Below are positions 34,354 through 43,909 of a DNA stretch of 64,000 nt, in pieces. The position numbers and the translations under genes were made by a program. This stretch comes from Vicinamibacterales bacterium (GTDB lineage: Bacteria; Acidobacteriota; Vicinamibacteria; Vicinamibacterales; JAKQTR01). A model generated the notes under the pieces. That model was not told the DNA's origin. It saw only the letters and a program-made list of their open reading frames with translations, and searched no databases. The DNA is taken from positions 83,758 to 147,757 of the forward strand of contig JALOKU010000001.1 in NCBI GenBank assembly GCA_025456345.1. The letters are read 5' to 3'. Within the stretch, counting starts at the first letter, position 1. Each line of letters opens with the position of its first letter.

Positions 34354-36432
34354 TCAGTGCACGCGTACCGCGGCCGGCGCTCCTTCAGGCTCCGCCGCAC
34401 GCGCCGCCTCGCTCTCGGCTGCGGCGGCCACCCGCTCGACCTGCACGCGCGCATCGTTGAAGCACGCGCCCGCGCCGATATCGGACAGCGTGTCGGGCGC
34501 GAGGGCGTTGGCGGTCGATCCGTTCAGCGTGTGGCGGCCCCACAGCCCCTTGGGCAGCGACACGGTTCCGGGCCTGACGACGGGCGAGACGGCGGCGTGG
34601 CAGGTCACCGTTCCGAGGTCGTTGAAGACGCGTACGGTGTCGCCTTCCCCAATCTTCCGCGTGTGGGCGTCGTCAGGGTGGATCGTGAGCGCGGCGGTCT
34701 TGCGCACCAGTTCGTACAGCGACGACGAGATCGCCTTCTCGTTCGATGGCGAAATCAGCGCCAGCGGATGCCGGTCCGTTGCCGGGTCCGGCTGGTAGGT
34801 GAACAGGCCGAGCGGGGCCTGGCGATCGAGGTCGTCCGGAAACAGATGGATCTTGCCGTCCGGGGTGCGCGGGAACACGTCGACGAACTGGATCGGGGCA
34901 TCGCCGAACGGCGGCGCCGCCGGCGCGTCGGCGCGGAGGGCGTCACCCACCCCATCGGGCAGCCCGTCGATGACGCGGAGCATCATCTCGAGTTCGTCCT
35001 TCGGATCGTCCGGCTGACCCAGCCCGAGCCGTTCCTCGAGCTCCGCGAACACGTCGACGTTGGGCCGGGCCTCGCCGACGGCATCGATGACGGGCCTGAC
35101 CATCTGGAGGCTGATCGGCCCGTACGCCCGCGCGAAATCGTACTGCTCGAGAAAGGTGGTGGCCGGCAGCACGACGTCGGCATAGCGCGCCGTGTCGGTC
35201 ATCACCTGATCGAAGACGATGGTCGTCACATCGTCGCGTTCGAGGCCCTTCCGCACGAGGTTCTGGTGCGGGGCCGTCGCGAGGGGGTTGCAGTTGTAGA
35301 CGAAGAGCACCTTCACGGGCGGGTCGGCCTGTCCGGTCAGCATCCGGCCGAGGTGGTTCATGTTGACCACGCGCGTGGGCGGCTCCTCGGCGCCGATCCA
35401 GGACTTGGTGATGCCCCAGGAGCCGGAGTTGCTCAGCGTGTATCCGCCGCCGCGCACGCCGAACTTTCCGGCGACGGCGGGCAGCGCGAGGATGGCCGCC
35501 GCCGCGTTGCCGCCGTTGCGGTTGCGTTCGAGCCCCCAGCCGCAGCGAATCACCGCCGGCGACGCCGCCGCGTACATGCCCGCCAGGGCGGCGATGGCGC
35601 CCGGCTCGAGGCCGGCCACCGACGCGGCGCGCTCGAACGTCCATTCCCGCGCGCGCGCCCTCAACCGCTCCGCACCCGTGGCATGCGCCGCGAGGAAGCC
35701 CTCGTCGGCGAGCCCGTGTTCGAAGAGGTGGCGATGCAACGCCAGCGCGACGGCGACGTCGGTGCCGGGGCGCAGCGCCAGATGAAGATCGGCGAGCCGG
35801 GCCAGCGGTGTCGCCCGCGGGTCCACCACCACCAGCGTCGCGCCGGCCCGCTGGGCTTCGCGGACAAACGGCACGAGGTGTATGCCGGACGCCGACGGAT
35901 TCGCGCCCCAGATCACGATGAGCTTCGCGTGCGCGTAGTCGGCGTAGGTCACCGACGGCATCTTGCCGTAGATCGCCTGGTTCGCCGCGCCCGTGGTGGA
36001 CGCGCACAGCGTGCGGGCCAGCCTTGACGCGCCGAAGCGTCTGAACAGCCTCGCGTCGGTCGTGTCCTGCGTCAGCAGGCCGTTCGAGCCGCCGTAGCAG
36101 TAGGGCAGCACCGACTCCGGGCCCCAGCCGTCGCGGGCCTCGCGCATCGCGTCGGCCACGCGGGCCAGCGCTTCCTCCCAGCTCACCCAACGAAACTCGC
36201 CGGAGCCCGGAGGGCCGAGGCGGAACCCGGGACGCAGCAGGCGATCGGGCCCGTACATCCGCTCGCCGAAGCGCCGGACCTTCCCGCAGATGTATCCGCC
36301 GGTGACCGGGTTGGCGTGCCCGCCGTCGAGGGCGACCACGCGGCTGTCGGCGAGAGACACCAACAGGCTGCAGGAATCGGGGCAGTCCAGGGGGCACGCC
36401 GTGGCGACCTGATGTCCCGCGGGCCTGGTCAT
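34354..36432 (-). CDS. Molybdopterin-dependent oxidoreductase (DMSO reductase family) with one 4Fe-4S cluster
   Basis: 692 residues from ATG 36432, which overlaps the adaptor stop codon (ATGA). The N terminus has C13-x3-C17-x3-C21-x27-C49, a 4Fe-4S site, and no Tat signal, so the enzyme is cytoplasmic. The molybdopterin domain spans about 55-480 (SWEEALARVADAM, YCYGGSNGLL, IVIWGANPSASGIH, VVVDPRATPLARLAD). The molydopterin dinucleotide-binding domain is about 570-670 (PLALISPSNEKAISSS, HPDDAHTRKIGEGDTVRVFND). LARTLCASTTGAAN likely holds the metal ligand. No electron-transfer or chaperone subunit is adjacent; the substrate is unknown. Confidence 0.88.
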   Translation of the reverse strand: MTRPAGHQVATACPLDCPDSCSLLVSLADSRVVALDGGHANPVTGGYICGKVRRFGERMYGPDRLLRPGFRLGPPGSGEFRWVSWEEALARVADAMREARDGWGPESVLPYCYGGSNGLLTQDTTDARLFRRFGASRLARTLCASTTGAANQAIYGKMPSVTYADYAHAKLIVIWGANPSASGIHLVPFVREAQRAGATLVVVDPRATPLARLADLHLALRPGTDVAVALALHRHLFEHGLADEGFLAAHATGAERLRARAREWTFERAASVAGLEPGAIAALAGMYAAASPAVIRCGWGLERNRNGGNAAAAILALPAVAGKFGVRGGGYTLSNSGSWGITKSWIGAEEPPTRVVNMNHLGRMLTGQADPPVKVLFVYNCNPLATAPHQNLVRKGLERDDVTTIVFDQVMTDTARYADVVLPATTFLEQYDFARAYGPISLQMVRPVIDAVGEARPNVDVFAELEERLGLGQPDDPKDELEMMLRVIDGLPDGVGDALRADAPAAPPFGDAPIQFVDVFPRTPDGKIHLFPDDLDRQAPLGLFTYQPDPATDRHPLALISPSNEKAISSSLYELVRKTAALTIHPDDAHTRKIGEGDTVRVFNDLGTVTCHAAVSPVVRPGTVSLPKGLWGRHTLNGSTANALAPDTLSDIGAGACFNDARVQVERVAAAAESEAARAAEPEGAPAAVRVH

Positions 36433-37682
36433 GAGGCGGTCCTGGTGCGCACCGCCTGGCCGTCCTTCAGGTCGCGGAGCGCCTGGAACGGGCCGGTCAC
36501 GACGGCCGTCCCCTCGGCGAGACCGGACACCTCGATGTCGAGGCCGCCGATGAGGCCCGTGGTGACCGGCTGGAACCGGACCGTGCGGCCGTCCGCCACG
36601 AACACCCCGGTGCGCTCGCGGCCGTCTGCGTCGGTCCGGACGACCACCGACTGAAGCGGCACGACGAGGACGTTCTGGCGCTCGGCTGTCAGCACTTCGG
36701 CGTCGCACGTCAGGCCCGGGCGCAGCCGCCCGTCGGGTGTATCGAGCCGCACCTTGACGCGGAACTCGCGGGCCGCCGCGCCGGTGCCGGTGATCGGCAA
36801 GGCGCTCGCGCCCACCTCCACCACGCGCCCCGTGAAGGAGACGCCGGGGATGGCTTCGAGCGTGACGGTGGCGCGCTGGTCGATCTGAATCCGCAGGACG
36901 TCGGCTTCGGCGACTTTCACCTCGGCGTCGATGGCGGCGAGATCGGAAATCGTCATCAGCGTCGTGCCGAGCTGGCCCTGGATACCCATGACGACCATCT
37001 CGCCTTCCTGGACAGGCAGCCGCGTGACGATGCCGGAGATGGGCGCGACAATGTCGGTCTTGGCCAGCACGTCGGCGACTCTGGCCGCGTCGGCCCGGGT
37101 CTCGGCGACCCGGCGTTCGGACGACTCGCGCCCCTGCTGAAGGCGCCGGATCACCGCCTCGGCGCCCTTGACCTGGGCGGCCGCCGTGTCGGCGTTGGCC
37201 GTGGCGCTGTCGAGTTCGGCAACCGGCACCAGGCCGTCCTTGCGCAGGTCGCGCGTCCGCTGGAGCCTGAGCTGCGCTTCCTGCGCGCGAGACCGGGCCG
37301 CGTCGAGATCGGCCTGGGCCGACTGCAGCACGTCGGCGGTCGCACGGAGATCGGCTTCCGCGCCCTTGACGCGGGCGTTGGCGGCCGTGGCGCTGGCCGC
37401 CGCCTGGACGGCGTCGATGCGCGCCACGATCTGTCCGGCCTTCACCGCCTCGCCCTCCTTCACGCGGAGTTCGACGAGCCGGCCCATGACGCTCGACCCG
37501 ATGTCGGCATAGCGCTGGGCCACAATCTGCCCGGACGCGGTGACCGACGACTTGAAGACGGCCTTGCGCGCCGCCGGCTGCGTGTCGACGGAGACACCCC
37601 CGGTGTCGCGCCGCATCAGGAAGACCGCGCCGACGATGATGATCCCGGCCGTGGCGAGCAGCCCCACGGTTCGTCGCTTCAT
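36429..37682 (-). CDS. HlyD/MacA-type periplasmic adaptor (membrane fusion protein)
   Basis: 417 residues with one N-terminal membrane anchor (about 7-24). A lipoyl-like half domain with IGSSVMGRLVELRVKEGEAVKAGQ is followed by a coiled coil (about residues 100-225), the second half with VAPISGIVTRLPVQEGEMV, a beta-barrel and a C-terminal MacA-like domain. Adaptors of this type work with MacB-like permeases, two of which are encoded divergently just upstream. The stop overlaps the start of the molybdopterin oxidoreductase gene. Confidence 0.9.
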   Translation of the reverse strand: MKRRTVGLLATAGIIIVGAVFLMRRDTGGVSVDTQPAARKAVFKSSVTASGQIVAQRYADIGSSVMGRLVELRVKEGEAVKAGQIVARIDAVQAAASATAANARVKGAEADLRATADVLQSAQADLDAARSRAQEAQLRLQRTRDLRKDGLVPVAELDSATANADTAAAQVKGAEAVIRRLQQGRESSERRVAETRADAARVADVLAKTDIVAPISGIVTRLPVQEGEMVVMGIQGQLGTTLMTISDLAAIDAEVKVAEADVLRIQIDQRATVTLEAIPGVSFTGRVVEVGASALPITGTGAAAREFRVKVRLDTPDGRLRPGLTCDAEVLTAERQNVLVVPLQSVVVRTDADGRERTGVFVADGRTVRFQPVTTGLIGGLDIEVSGLAEGTAVVTGPFQALRDLKDGQAVRTRTAS

Positions 37683-37689
37683 ACGCCTC

Positions 37690-37695
37690 ACTTTA
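37690..37695 (-). promoter_or_regulatory. TAAAGT -10 element 7 nt before the adaptor start
   Basis: TAAAGT (minus strand) ends 7 nt before the ATG at 37682, again predicting a leaderless mRNA. The remaining 135 bp up to the divergent permease start hold a TAGAGT at 37802-37807 that may serve the plus strand. Confidence 0.45.
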
Positions 37696-37830
37696 CCACG
37701 CGCACCCGTGGTTCCCTGGTTGGACGCGTGAAGTGCGGCACGAGGATCCAACCGGGCGCGGGCGGCGTCTTTTGTATGGGCGCTGGTGTGCCCTTCTTTG
37801 CTAGAGTGGGAAGTCCGAGTCTCGCACATC

Positions 37831-39075
37831 ATGATCACCTACCTGCGTCCGCTCCGGGAGGCGCTTGAACAGGGCCTGTCCTCGATCCGGGGCAACCCGC
37901 TGCGGGCCGGCCTTGGGGCCCTCGCCGTCGCCGTCGCGGTGGCGACCATCGTGGTGGTCGTGACCGCCCTGGACGGCCTCGGGCGTTACGCCCGCGCGAC
38001 GGGTGCCCGCGCGTTCGGCAGCGACACCTTCCTGCTCGCGCAGATTGCCACGGCGGGGCAGAGCACGCGCCGTGAACTCGCCGAGAAGCAGCAGCGCAAC
38101 CCGGCCATGGGCAGGCCGGACCTGCGGTTCCTCGAGCGCCACGCCGGCGACGACGTGATCTATGCCGTCACGGTGCAGCGCGTGGGGGACGTCACCGCCG
38201 GCGCCAGGACGTTCGAGAACGCGGCCATCAGCGGCACGACGCCGACCCTGGCCGACCTGCGCGACATGGGCATCGGCCGCGGGCGGTTCCTGCAGCCGCA
38301 CGAGGCCGCGCGCGGCGCGCAGGTGGCGGTCATCGGCGCGGACGTCGCCGACGAGCTCTTCCCCGGGGGCGATGCGCTGGGACAGGCCATCCGTGTGGCC
38401 GGCCGCCGTTTCGAGGTGGTAGGGATCCAGCGGCGGCTCGGTTCGTCGGGCGGCACGTCGCTCGATCGCTTCGTCTGGATGCCGCTGCCCACTTTCGAAC
38501 GGCTGTACGGGGCGCCGCCCACGCTGAGCATCTTCGCGCGCGCGAAAGACGGCGTCGAGATCGAGGCCGCCGAGAGCGTCGCCCGCACCGCGCTGCGGGC
38601 GAAACGGCAGATCCAGCCCGGCGTGGACGACAACTTCGACCTGCTGACGCCCGAGGCGGCCCGCGACTTCGTGCTGCGGCTCTCCGAGCGCGTCGGCGCA
38701 GCGGCCGCCCCCATCTCGGCGATGGCGCTGCTGGCGGCCATCGTCGTGATCACGAACACCACCCTCGTGTCGGTGACGCAGAAGACCCGCGAGATCGGCG
38801 TGCGGCGCGCACTTGGCGCGTCGCGCAACGACATCATGCGGGAGGTCGTGGCCGAGTCCACCCTCGTGGCGCTGGCCGGCGGCATGGCCGGGACGCTGCT
38901 GACGGCCGCCGCCGTGTCCCTGCTCGGCGCCGCCCTGCAGATCGACATCGTCGTCAACGGCTCCACCGTGGCGTGGGCGATTGGCGCTGCCGGCCTCAGC
39001 GGCCTCGTGGCGGGATACTACCCGGCGCGCCGCGCGACGAGGATCGACGTGATCGCGGCCGTGAGGGCGGAGTAA
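37831..39075 (+). CDS. FtsX/MacB-type ABC transporter permease (first of two)
   Basis: 414 residues. An N-terminal membrane helix (about 20-45), a MacB_PCD periplasmic domain (about 45-275) and three C-terminal helices of the FtsX domain with SVTQKTREIGVRRALGASRNDIM and the terminal GYYPARRATRIDVIAAVRAE. No ATPase domain. It precedes the second permease by 5 nt and is divergent from the HlyD-type adaptor. Together these look like a tripartite efflux or envelope-transport set lacking a local ATPase gene. Confidence 0.9.
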   Translation: MITYLRPLREALEQGLSSIRGNPLRAGLGALAVAVAVATIVVVVTALDGLGRYARATGARAFGSDTFLLAQIATAGQSTRRELAEKQQRNPAMGRPDLRFLERHAGDDVIYAVTVQRVGDVTAGARTFENAAISGTTPTLADLRDMGIGRGRFLQPHEAARGAQVAVIGADVADELFPGGDALGQAIRVAGRRFEVVGIQRRLGSSGGTSLDRFVWMPLPTFERLYGAPPTLSIFARAKDGVEIEAAESVARTALRAKRQIQPGVDDNFDLLTPEAARDFVLRLSERVGAAAAPISAMALLAAIVVITNTTLVSVTQKTREIGVRRALGASRNDIMREVVAESTLVALAGGMAGTLLTAAAVSLLGAALQIDIVVNGSTVAWAIGAAGLSGLVAGYYPARRATRIDVIAAVRAE

Positions 39076-39080
39076 CAGCC

Positions 39081-40337
39081 ATGACCTGGATCCAGGGGAG
39101 CGCCGAAGCCGCCACGCTCGCGCTGGAATCGCTCCGCAGCCAGAAACTGCGCTCCGCCCTGGCGATCGCGGGCATCGTCATCGGCATCATCACCGTCGTG
39201 CTCGTGGCCACCATCCTGGTGGGCGTGCGCAACGGCATCGCCGGCCTGTTCAGGGAACTCGGGACCGAGAACGTGTTTGCGTTTCACCGGGCCGGCGACC
39301 CGTACAGCCCGGCTTCCGACCGGGACGCCCAGCGCAAGCCGCTCGACCCGGGGCTGGCCGCCGCCATCGCCGCCGATGCCACCGCGATCCGCGACGTGGG
39401 CGCGCAGATCATCGTGCCCCCGATCGTGGACGGGCGGCCCCTGGTGGCCCGCCGCGGCACCAACGAGAGCGACACGGTGCTGGTCGAGGGGGCGACGCCG
39501 AACTTCTTCGAAATCACGGGGACGGAGTTCCGCGCGGGCAGGCCCTTCACCGAGATCGAGAACCGGGGGGCGGCCAAGGTGGCGGTCCTCGGCTCCAACA
39601 TCGCGCGCGCCCTGTTCGGCGCGGCCCCCTCGCTCGGCAAGGCGTTCACGCTGGCCGGGGACACCTATTTCGTCGTCGGTGAAGCGGCGCCGAGGCGCGG
39701 AGGTTTTTTCGGCGAGAACCGGCAGGACAACGTCATCTCACTCCCGGCGGCGACGGTCACCAGGCGGTTCCCCGACGCGAAGCAGACGATTATCTACGCT
39801 CGCGCGAATCCGGGCCAGCTGGCGTCCGCGAAAACGGAGCTGGAGTTCCTGCTGCGCCGCCTGCGTGGGATTGCGCCCGGCGCGGACAACGACTTCACCT
39901 TGTCGACCGCGGAGCAGATCATCGCCCAGTTCGATCAGATCGGCGCCCAGATCGGGCTGGCCACCTTTGCGCTGGCGGCCGTGAGCCTCATCATCGGCGG
40001 CATCGGCATCGCCAACGTCATGGTCATCAGCGTGACCGAGCGCACGCGCGAAATCGGGACGCGCCTCGCGATCGGCGCCCGGCGGCGAGACGTGCTGTCG
40101 CAGTTCCTGATCGAGGCGGCGCTGCTCTCCGGGGTCGGCGGGCTGGTCGGCGTGGCGATCTCGTGGGCGGCGGGCTTCCTGCTGAGCGTGTTCGCGCCCG
40201 CCTTCCCCTCCGTGCCGCCGATGTGGGCCGTGGTCGGGGGACTGGGCTCGGCGATCACGACCGGGATTGTCGCCGGCTACCTGCCGGCGAGGCGGGCCGC
40301 CGGCCTCGACCCGGTCGAAGCCCTCCGATACGAGTAA
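39081..40337 (+). CDS. FtsX/MacB-type ABC transporter permease (second of two)
   Basis: 418 residues with the same layout as its upstream neighbour: first helix in the ALAIAGIVIGIITVVLV segment, a MacB_PCD domain, then the FtsX domain with SVTERTREIGTRLAIGARRRDVL and the terminal GYLPARRAAGLDPVEALRYE. The two proteins differ enough to be an old duplication and probably form a heterodimer. It starts 5 nt after the first permease. The ATP-binding subunit is not in the window. Confidence 0.9.
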   Translation: MTWIQGSAEAATLALESLRSQKLRSALAIAGIVIGIITVVLVATILVGVRNGIAGLFRELGTENVFAFHRAGDPYSPASDRDAQRKPLDPGLAAAIAADATAIRDVGAQIIVPPIVDGRPLVARRGTNESDTVLVEGATPNFFEITGTEFRAGRPFTEIENRGAAKVAVLGSNIARALFGAAPSLGKAFTLAGDTYFVVGEAAPRRGGFFGENRQDNVISLPAATVTRRFPDAKQTIIYARANPGQLASAKTELEFLLRRLRGIAPGADNDFTLSTAEQIIAQFDQIGAQIGLATFALAAVSLIIGGIGIANVMVISVTERTREIGTRLAIGARRRDVLSQFLIEAALLSGVGGLVGVAISWAAGFLLSVFAPAFPSVPPMWAVVGGLGSAITTGIVAGYLPARRAAGLDPVEALRYE

Positions 40338-40359
40338 GGCCCGACCGGGGGCCTGGCGG

Positions 40360-40791
40360 CTACAGCTCCCGCATCCGCCCGGCCTTGCGGTCCCAGAACT
40401 CCACGCGGGCGACCTCGATCCTGATGAGCGACAGCTCCGGGTCCGACGCGCCGCCGGCGAACCACTGGTTGTAGGCAGGCGACCACATGCCGCCGGCGCG
40501 CTCGACGTCGCGCACCACCGAGGCCGTGCCCGACACCGACACGAACCGATCCTCGGGGGCCGAGACGTAGGTGACGTTCACCATCGTATTGCCGGCGACT
40601 TCCTGCGCGACCGCCGACGACGTGCGCGTGAAGAACCAGAGTGTTCCGTCGAACGCGTTCTCGGAGGCCACCATCGGCCGGCTTCGCAGCCCGCCGCCGG
40701 TGGTGATTGTCGTGAACATGGCAAACGGGATGTCTTTCACCAGATCCCGGAACTGCTGTGCCGAGTAGCGGCCCTGACCCTGATCGTCCAT
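40360..40791 (-). CDS. Pyridoxamine 5'-phosphate oxidase-like (general stress protein 26) FMN-binding-fold protein
   Basis: 143 residues from ATG 40791 with GGAGGACT upstream. The split-barrel pattern is LVKDIPFAMFTTITTGGGLRSRPM, GTLWFFTRTSSAVAQEV, VNVTYVSAPEDRFVSVSGTASVV and a C-terminal VARVEFWDRKAGRM. This matches the general stress protein 26 group, which binds flavins; the physiological reaction is unclear. It ends 22 bp from the stop of the convergent permease. Confidence 0.85.
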   Translation of the reverse strand: MDDQGQGRYSAQQFRDLVKDIPFAMFTTITTGGGLRSRPMVASENAFDGTLWFFTRTSSAVAQEVAGNTMVNVTYVSAPEDRFVSVSGTASVVRDVERAGGMWSPAYNQWFAGGASDPELSLIRIEVARVEFWDRKAGRMREL

Positions 40792-40985
40792 CCGAGTCCT
40801 CCGTCCTGATAGCTTAATCCTTCGAAGCACGAATACGGCGACGAATTTGTGCCCTCAGGACTGCATGCCCATTGAGCGCAACCGGCCGCCTCCGCTGAAA
40901 GGAGTCGTGGCCGCAATGGCGAGTCGACGCACGTGGCACCCGCGAGCGGTTCTCGGGTCACGATGTCCCCGCGGGCGCGCCACAG

Positions 40986-40991
40986 TATAAT
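40986..40991 (+). promoter_or_regulatory. Consensus TATAAT -10 element of the amidohydrolase gene
   Basis: A perfect TATAAT lies 29 nt before the ATG at 41021, with GGAGGTG as ribosome binding site in between. No good -35 is found at 16-18 bp. The upstream part of this 229-bp divergent gap holds no other feature I recognise. Confidence 0.55.
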
Positions 40992-41020
40992 CCGCCCGGC
41001 TCCCCTCGCCGGAGGTGGCG

Positions 41021-42697
41021 ATGAAAACCGCATTGATCCTGTTCGTCCTCGTCGGACTGGCCGCCGCGTGCCGGACTGGCGCCCCGGCCCTGGTGGCCGA
41101 CCTCCTCATCGTCAACGCCAGGGTCTGGACCGGCGTGCCCTCGACGCCGGAGGCCGAGGCCGTGGCCATCGTTGGCGGGCGGGTGGCGGCTGTCGGGACG
41201 ATGGCGGACCTCGCCGCGTGGCGGGGCCCGGCCACCAGGGTTCTCGATGCCGGAGGAGCCCGGGCCCTGCCGGGGTTCAACGACTCGCACGTGCATTTCA
41301 TAGGGGGCGGCCTGCAGCTCGACAACGTCGACTTGCGCCAGGCGCCGTCGCCGCGGGAGTTCGCGAGGCTGATCGGTGAACGGGTGCAGCAGACGCCCGC
41401 GGGCGAATGGGTGCTCGGCGGCGACTGGGACGACCAGCTGTGGAACCCTCCGGCACTGCCAACGAGCCGGCTCATCGACGCTGTGTCGCCCGCGACACCG
41501 GTTTTCGTGAACCGGTTCGACGGGCACATGGCCGTCGCGAACGCCGTGGCCTTGAAACTGGCGGGTGTGACGGCCGCGACCCCCGACCCGCCAGGCGGCG
41601 TCATCGTGCGCGACGCGGCGGGCAACCCGACCGGCCTGCTCAAGGACGCGGCCATGGGGCTGATCACCAAGGTGATCCCGCCGTTCACGCCCGCGCGGCG
41701 CTCGCAGGCGCTGGCACGCGCCCTCGAGCACGCGGCCTCGCTCGGCGTGACCAGCGTGCGCGACATGGGCCCCGACGCCGGTGACCTGTCGGCCTACGCG
41801 GACTTCGCGGAATCCGGGCGGCTGACGGTGCGCATCTCCGCGGCCCCGTCCGAGCTTCAGTGGGCCGATCAGGCCAGGCTCGGCATCCGCCGGGGGTTCG
41901 GGACGCCGCTCTTCAGGCTGGGCGCCGTCAAGGGTTTCGCAGACGGGTCGCTCGGCTCGACCACGGCTTACTTCTTCGAGCCCTACACCGACGCGCCGGC
42001 GACCCGGGGCCTGCTCGCCGACGAGATGATCCCGCTCGAGGGCATGCGCGAGCGGCTGACCGGCGCCGACGCCGCCGGCCTGCAACTGTGCATCCACGCG
42101 ATTGGCGACCAGGCCATCTCGGTGGTGCTCGACCTGTTCACCGCCGTGACGAAGGCGAACGGAGCGCGCGACCGTCGGCTCCGCATCGAGCACGCCCAGC
42201 ACCTCGCCGCGAAGGACTTCGATCGCTTCGCGTCGCTTGGCGTGGTCGCCGCCGTCCAGCCGTACCATGCCATCGACGACGGGCGGTGGGCGGAACGGAG
42301 GATTGGCCCCGAGCGAATCAAGACCACCTACCCCTTCCGGACCTTCCTCGACAAGGGCGTGCGGCTGGCGCTCGGATCGGACTGGCCCGTGGCGCCCCTC
42401 AACCCGCTCCTCGGCATCTACGCCGCCGTGACGCGGGCGACGCTTGACGGCAAGCACCCGGATGGCTGGGTGCCGGCGCAGAAGATCACCGTCGAGGAGG
42501 CCGTGCGAGGCTATACCGCCGGGTCGGCCTACGCGGAGTTCACGGAGGGCGAGAAGGGGACGATCGCACCGGATGCTCTTGCCGACATCGTCATCCTGTC
42601 CGACGACATCTTCACGATTGCGCCGGCGCGGATCCGCGATGTGAAAGTCAGGACGACGATCGTGGCCGGGCAGGTCGTGTACGACGCGCCGCGCTGA
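41021..42697 (+). CDS. Amidohydrolase of the YtcJ type, probably a lipoprotein
   Basis: 558 residues. The signal peptide ends at C17 in VGLAAACR, a weak lipobox. The amidohydrolase-3 metal sites follow: GFNDSHVHFIGGG, the KGFADGSLGS lysine region, IHAIGDQA, RIEHAQHL and ALGSDWPVAPLNP. The family includes N-substituted formamide and other amide hydrolases; the substrate is unknown. The stop lies inside the 3' end of the convergent ogt gene, a 50-bp overlap. Confidence 0.9.
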   Translation: MKTALILFVLVGLAAACRTGAPALVADLLIVNARVWTGVPSTPEAEAVAIVGGRVAAVGTMADLAAWRGPATRVLDAGGARALPGFNDSHVHFIGGGLQLDNVDLRQAPSPREFARLIGERVQQTPAGEWVLGGDWDDQLWNPPALPTSRLIDAVSPATPVFVNRFDGHMAVANAVALKLAGVTAATPDPPGGVIVRDAAGNPTGLLKDAAMGLITKVIPPFTPARRSQALARALEHAASLGVTSVRDMGPDAGDLSAYADFAESGRLTVRISAAPSELQWADQARLGIRRGFGTPLFRLGAVKGFADGSLGSTTAYFFEPYTDAPATRGLLADEMIPLEGMRERLTGADAAGLQLCIHAIGDQAISVVLDLFTAVTKANGARDRRLRIEHAQHLAAKDFDRFASLGVVAAVQPYHAIDDGRWAERRIGPERIKTTYPFRTFLDKGVRLALGSDWPVAPLNPLLGIYAAVTRATLDGKHPDGWVPAQKITVEEAVRGYTAGSAYAEFTEGEKGTIAPDALADIVILSDDIFTIAPARIRDVKVRTTIVAGQVVYDAPR

Positions 42698-43199
42698 CCT
42701 CGCGCTCCCGGTCGAGCAGGGCCTGCTTGACGGGAAGCCCCCCGCCGTAGCCGACGAGCTGCCCGCTGGCGCCAATCACGCGGTGGCAGGGCACGACGAT
42801 GGGCAGCGGATTGCGCCCGTTGGCGAGTCCGACTGCGCGGACGGCGGTCGGTCGCCCGACGGCCCTGGCGATGTCTCCGTACGAACGGGTCTCGCCGTAC
42901 GGGATCTTCATCAACGCCTTCCACACCGACTTCTGGAACGGCGTGCCCTTCGGGTGCAGTTGGAGGTCGAAGTCCGTCCGCTTCCCCTGAAAGTACTCGC
43001 GCAGCTGCCGCTCGACCGCGCGGAACGGCGCGGCCGACTGCTTCCATTCGGGCTTCGGAGCCATCGCGCCCTTGCCGCACTGGAACGCAATGTAGCGGAG
43101 GCCGTGGTCGTCGCAGCCTGCCAGCATCAGCTTGCCGACGGGCGTGTCGATATACGTGTAGTAGGTCGTGTGCTCGGCGTGGGTCTCCATCTCATCCAT
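42648..43199 (-). CDS. ogt: Methylated-DNA-protein-cysteine S-methyltransferase
   Basis: 183 residues. The acceptor cysteine is C138 in PIVVPCHRVIGASGQL, preceded by the helix-turn-helix with GETRSYGDIARAVGRP and the arginine finger region AVRAVGLANGRNPLP. The N-terminal domain is the usual RNase H-like fold (TPVGKLMLAGCDD). It removes O6-alkyl groups from guanine in a suicidal reaction. The C-terminal 17 residues are arginine- and serine-rich and lie in the overlap with the amidohydrolase gene. Confidence 0.93.
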   Translation of the reverse strand: MDEMETHAEHTTYYTYIDTPVGKLMLAGCDDHGLRYIAFQCGKGAMAPKPEWKQSAAPFRAVERQLREYFQGKRTDFDLQLHPKGTPFQKSVWKALMKIPYGETRSYGDIARAVGRPTAVRAVGLANGRNPLPIVVPCHRVIGASGQLVGYGGGLPVKQALLDREREVSAARRTRPARPRSSS

Positions 43200-43249
43200 C
43201 CTGTGTGCGCCCGGTCGGGCGGGCCAGTCTGGAAGGGTAGGCCGGACGG

Positions 43250-43900
43250 TTACGCCCGCGCAAGACCTCTCTCGTCCCGCGCACGATCGAGCGCGAGCCC
43301 GACAATGTGGAACGGGGCGATGAGGCAGCCCAGGAATCCGACAATCGCGAGGGTCATCACGACGTAGGACTCACCCGGCGGATCGAGTCGAAGCCACGCC
43401 CAGCAGAAGGGCAGCAGGGCGAAGGCCCCGCCCAGCAGCCCTCCGGCCGCGCACACGAGAATGCCGCGCATCCTCACGCCAGGGATGCCGAGCGCTCTGG
43501 CTGCGAGGGGGCCGGCAAGGGCGAAGGCGACGGCAAACGCCGGGAGCGTCGCCGCCGCGACCGCGAGCAGGGGTTCGTGCCCCGTCAGCCCCTGGAGGCC
43601 TCGGAAGGCCGGTGCCACCAGCAGTCCCGCCACGAGAAATGCGCCGGCGAGTGCACGCTCGCGAGTCGGCCCGGTGCGGAGACGCCGGCCAGCGAACCAC
43701 CCGGCGCCGCCGAAGCCCGCGAGGGCGCCGATCCAGAACGCAGCGTCCGCGGCGGCGCGCAGGGGATATCCGGCCGCGGACGCCAGGCCTAGCAATGCCG
43801 GGGGGGCGAGCAGGCCGGCGAGCGCGAGGCGCGCCGCGCGCGCAAACGTTACCCGGATGTCGTCGTCGCCCGGCGCGGGTTCCTGAAGCAGTGCGTGCAT
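43250..43900 (-). CDS. Integral membrane protein of unknown family (216 aa)
   Basis: From ATG 43900 the protein has six or seven hydrophobic segments and no recognised motif. The C terminus after the last helix is short and basic (LDRARDERGLARA). The longer upstream frame is rejected because it translates the divergent promoter and lipid kinase gene. A TATAGT -10 box ends 9 nt before the start. Divergent from the lipid kinase; a shared function is possible but not shown. Confidence 0.65.
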   Translation of the reverse strand: MHALLQEPAPGDDDIRVTFARAARLALAGLLAPPALLGLASAAGYPLRAAADAAFWIGALAGFGGAGWFAGRRLRTGPTRERALAGAFLVAGLLVAPAFRGLQGLTGHEPLLAVAAATLPAFAVAFALAGPLAARALGIPGVRMRGILVCAAGGLLGGAFALLPFCWAWLRLDPPGESYVVMTLAIVGFLGCLIAPFHIVGLALDRARDERGLARA

Positions 43901-43909
43901 CCCGGTCCG

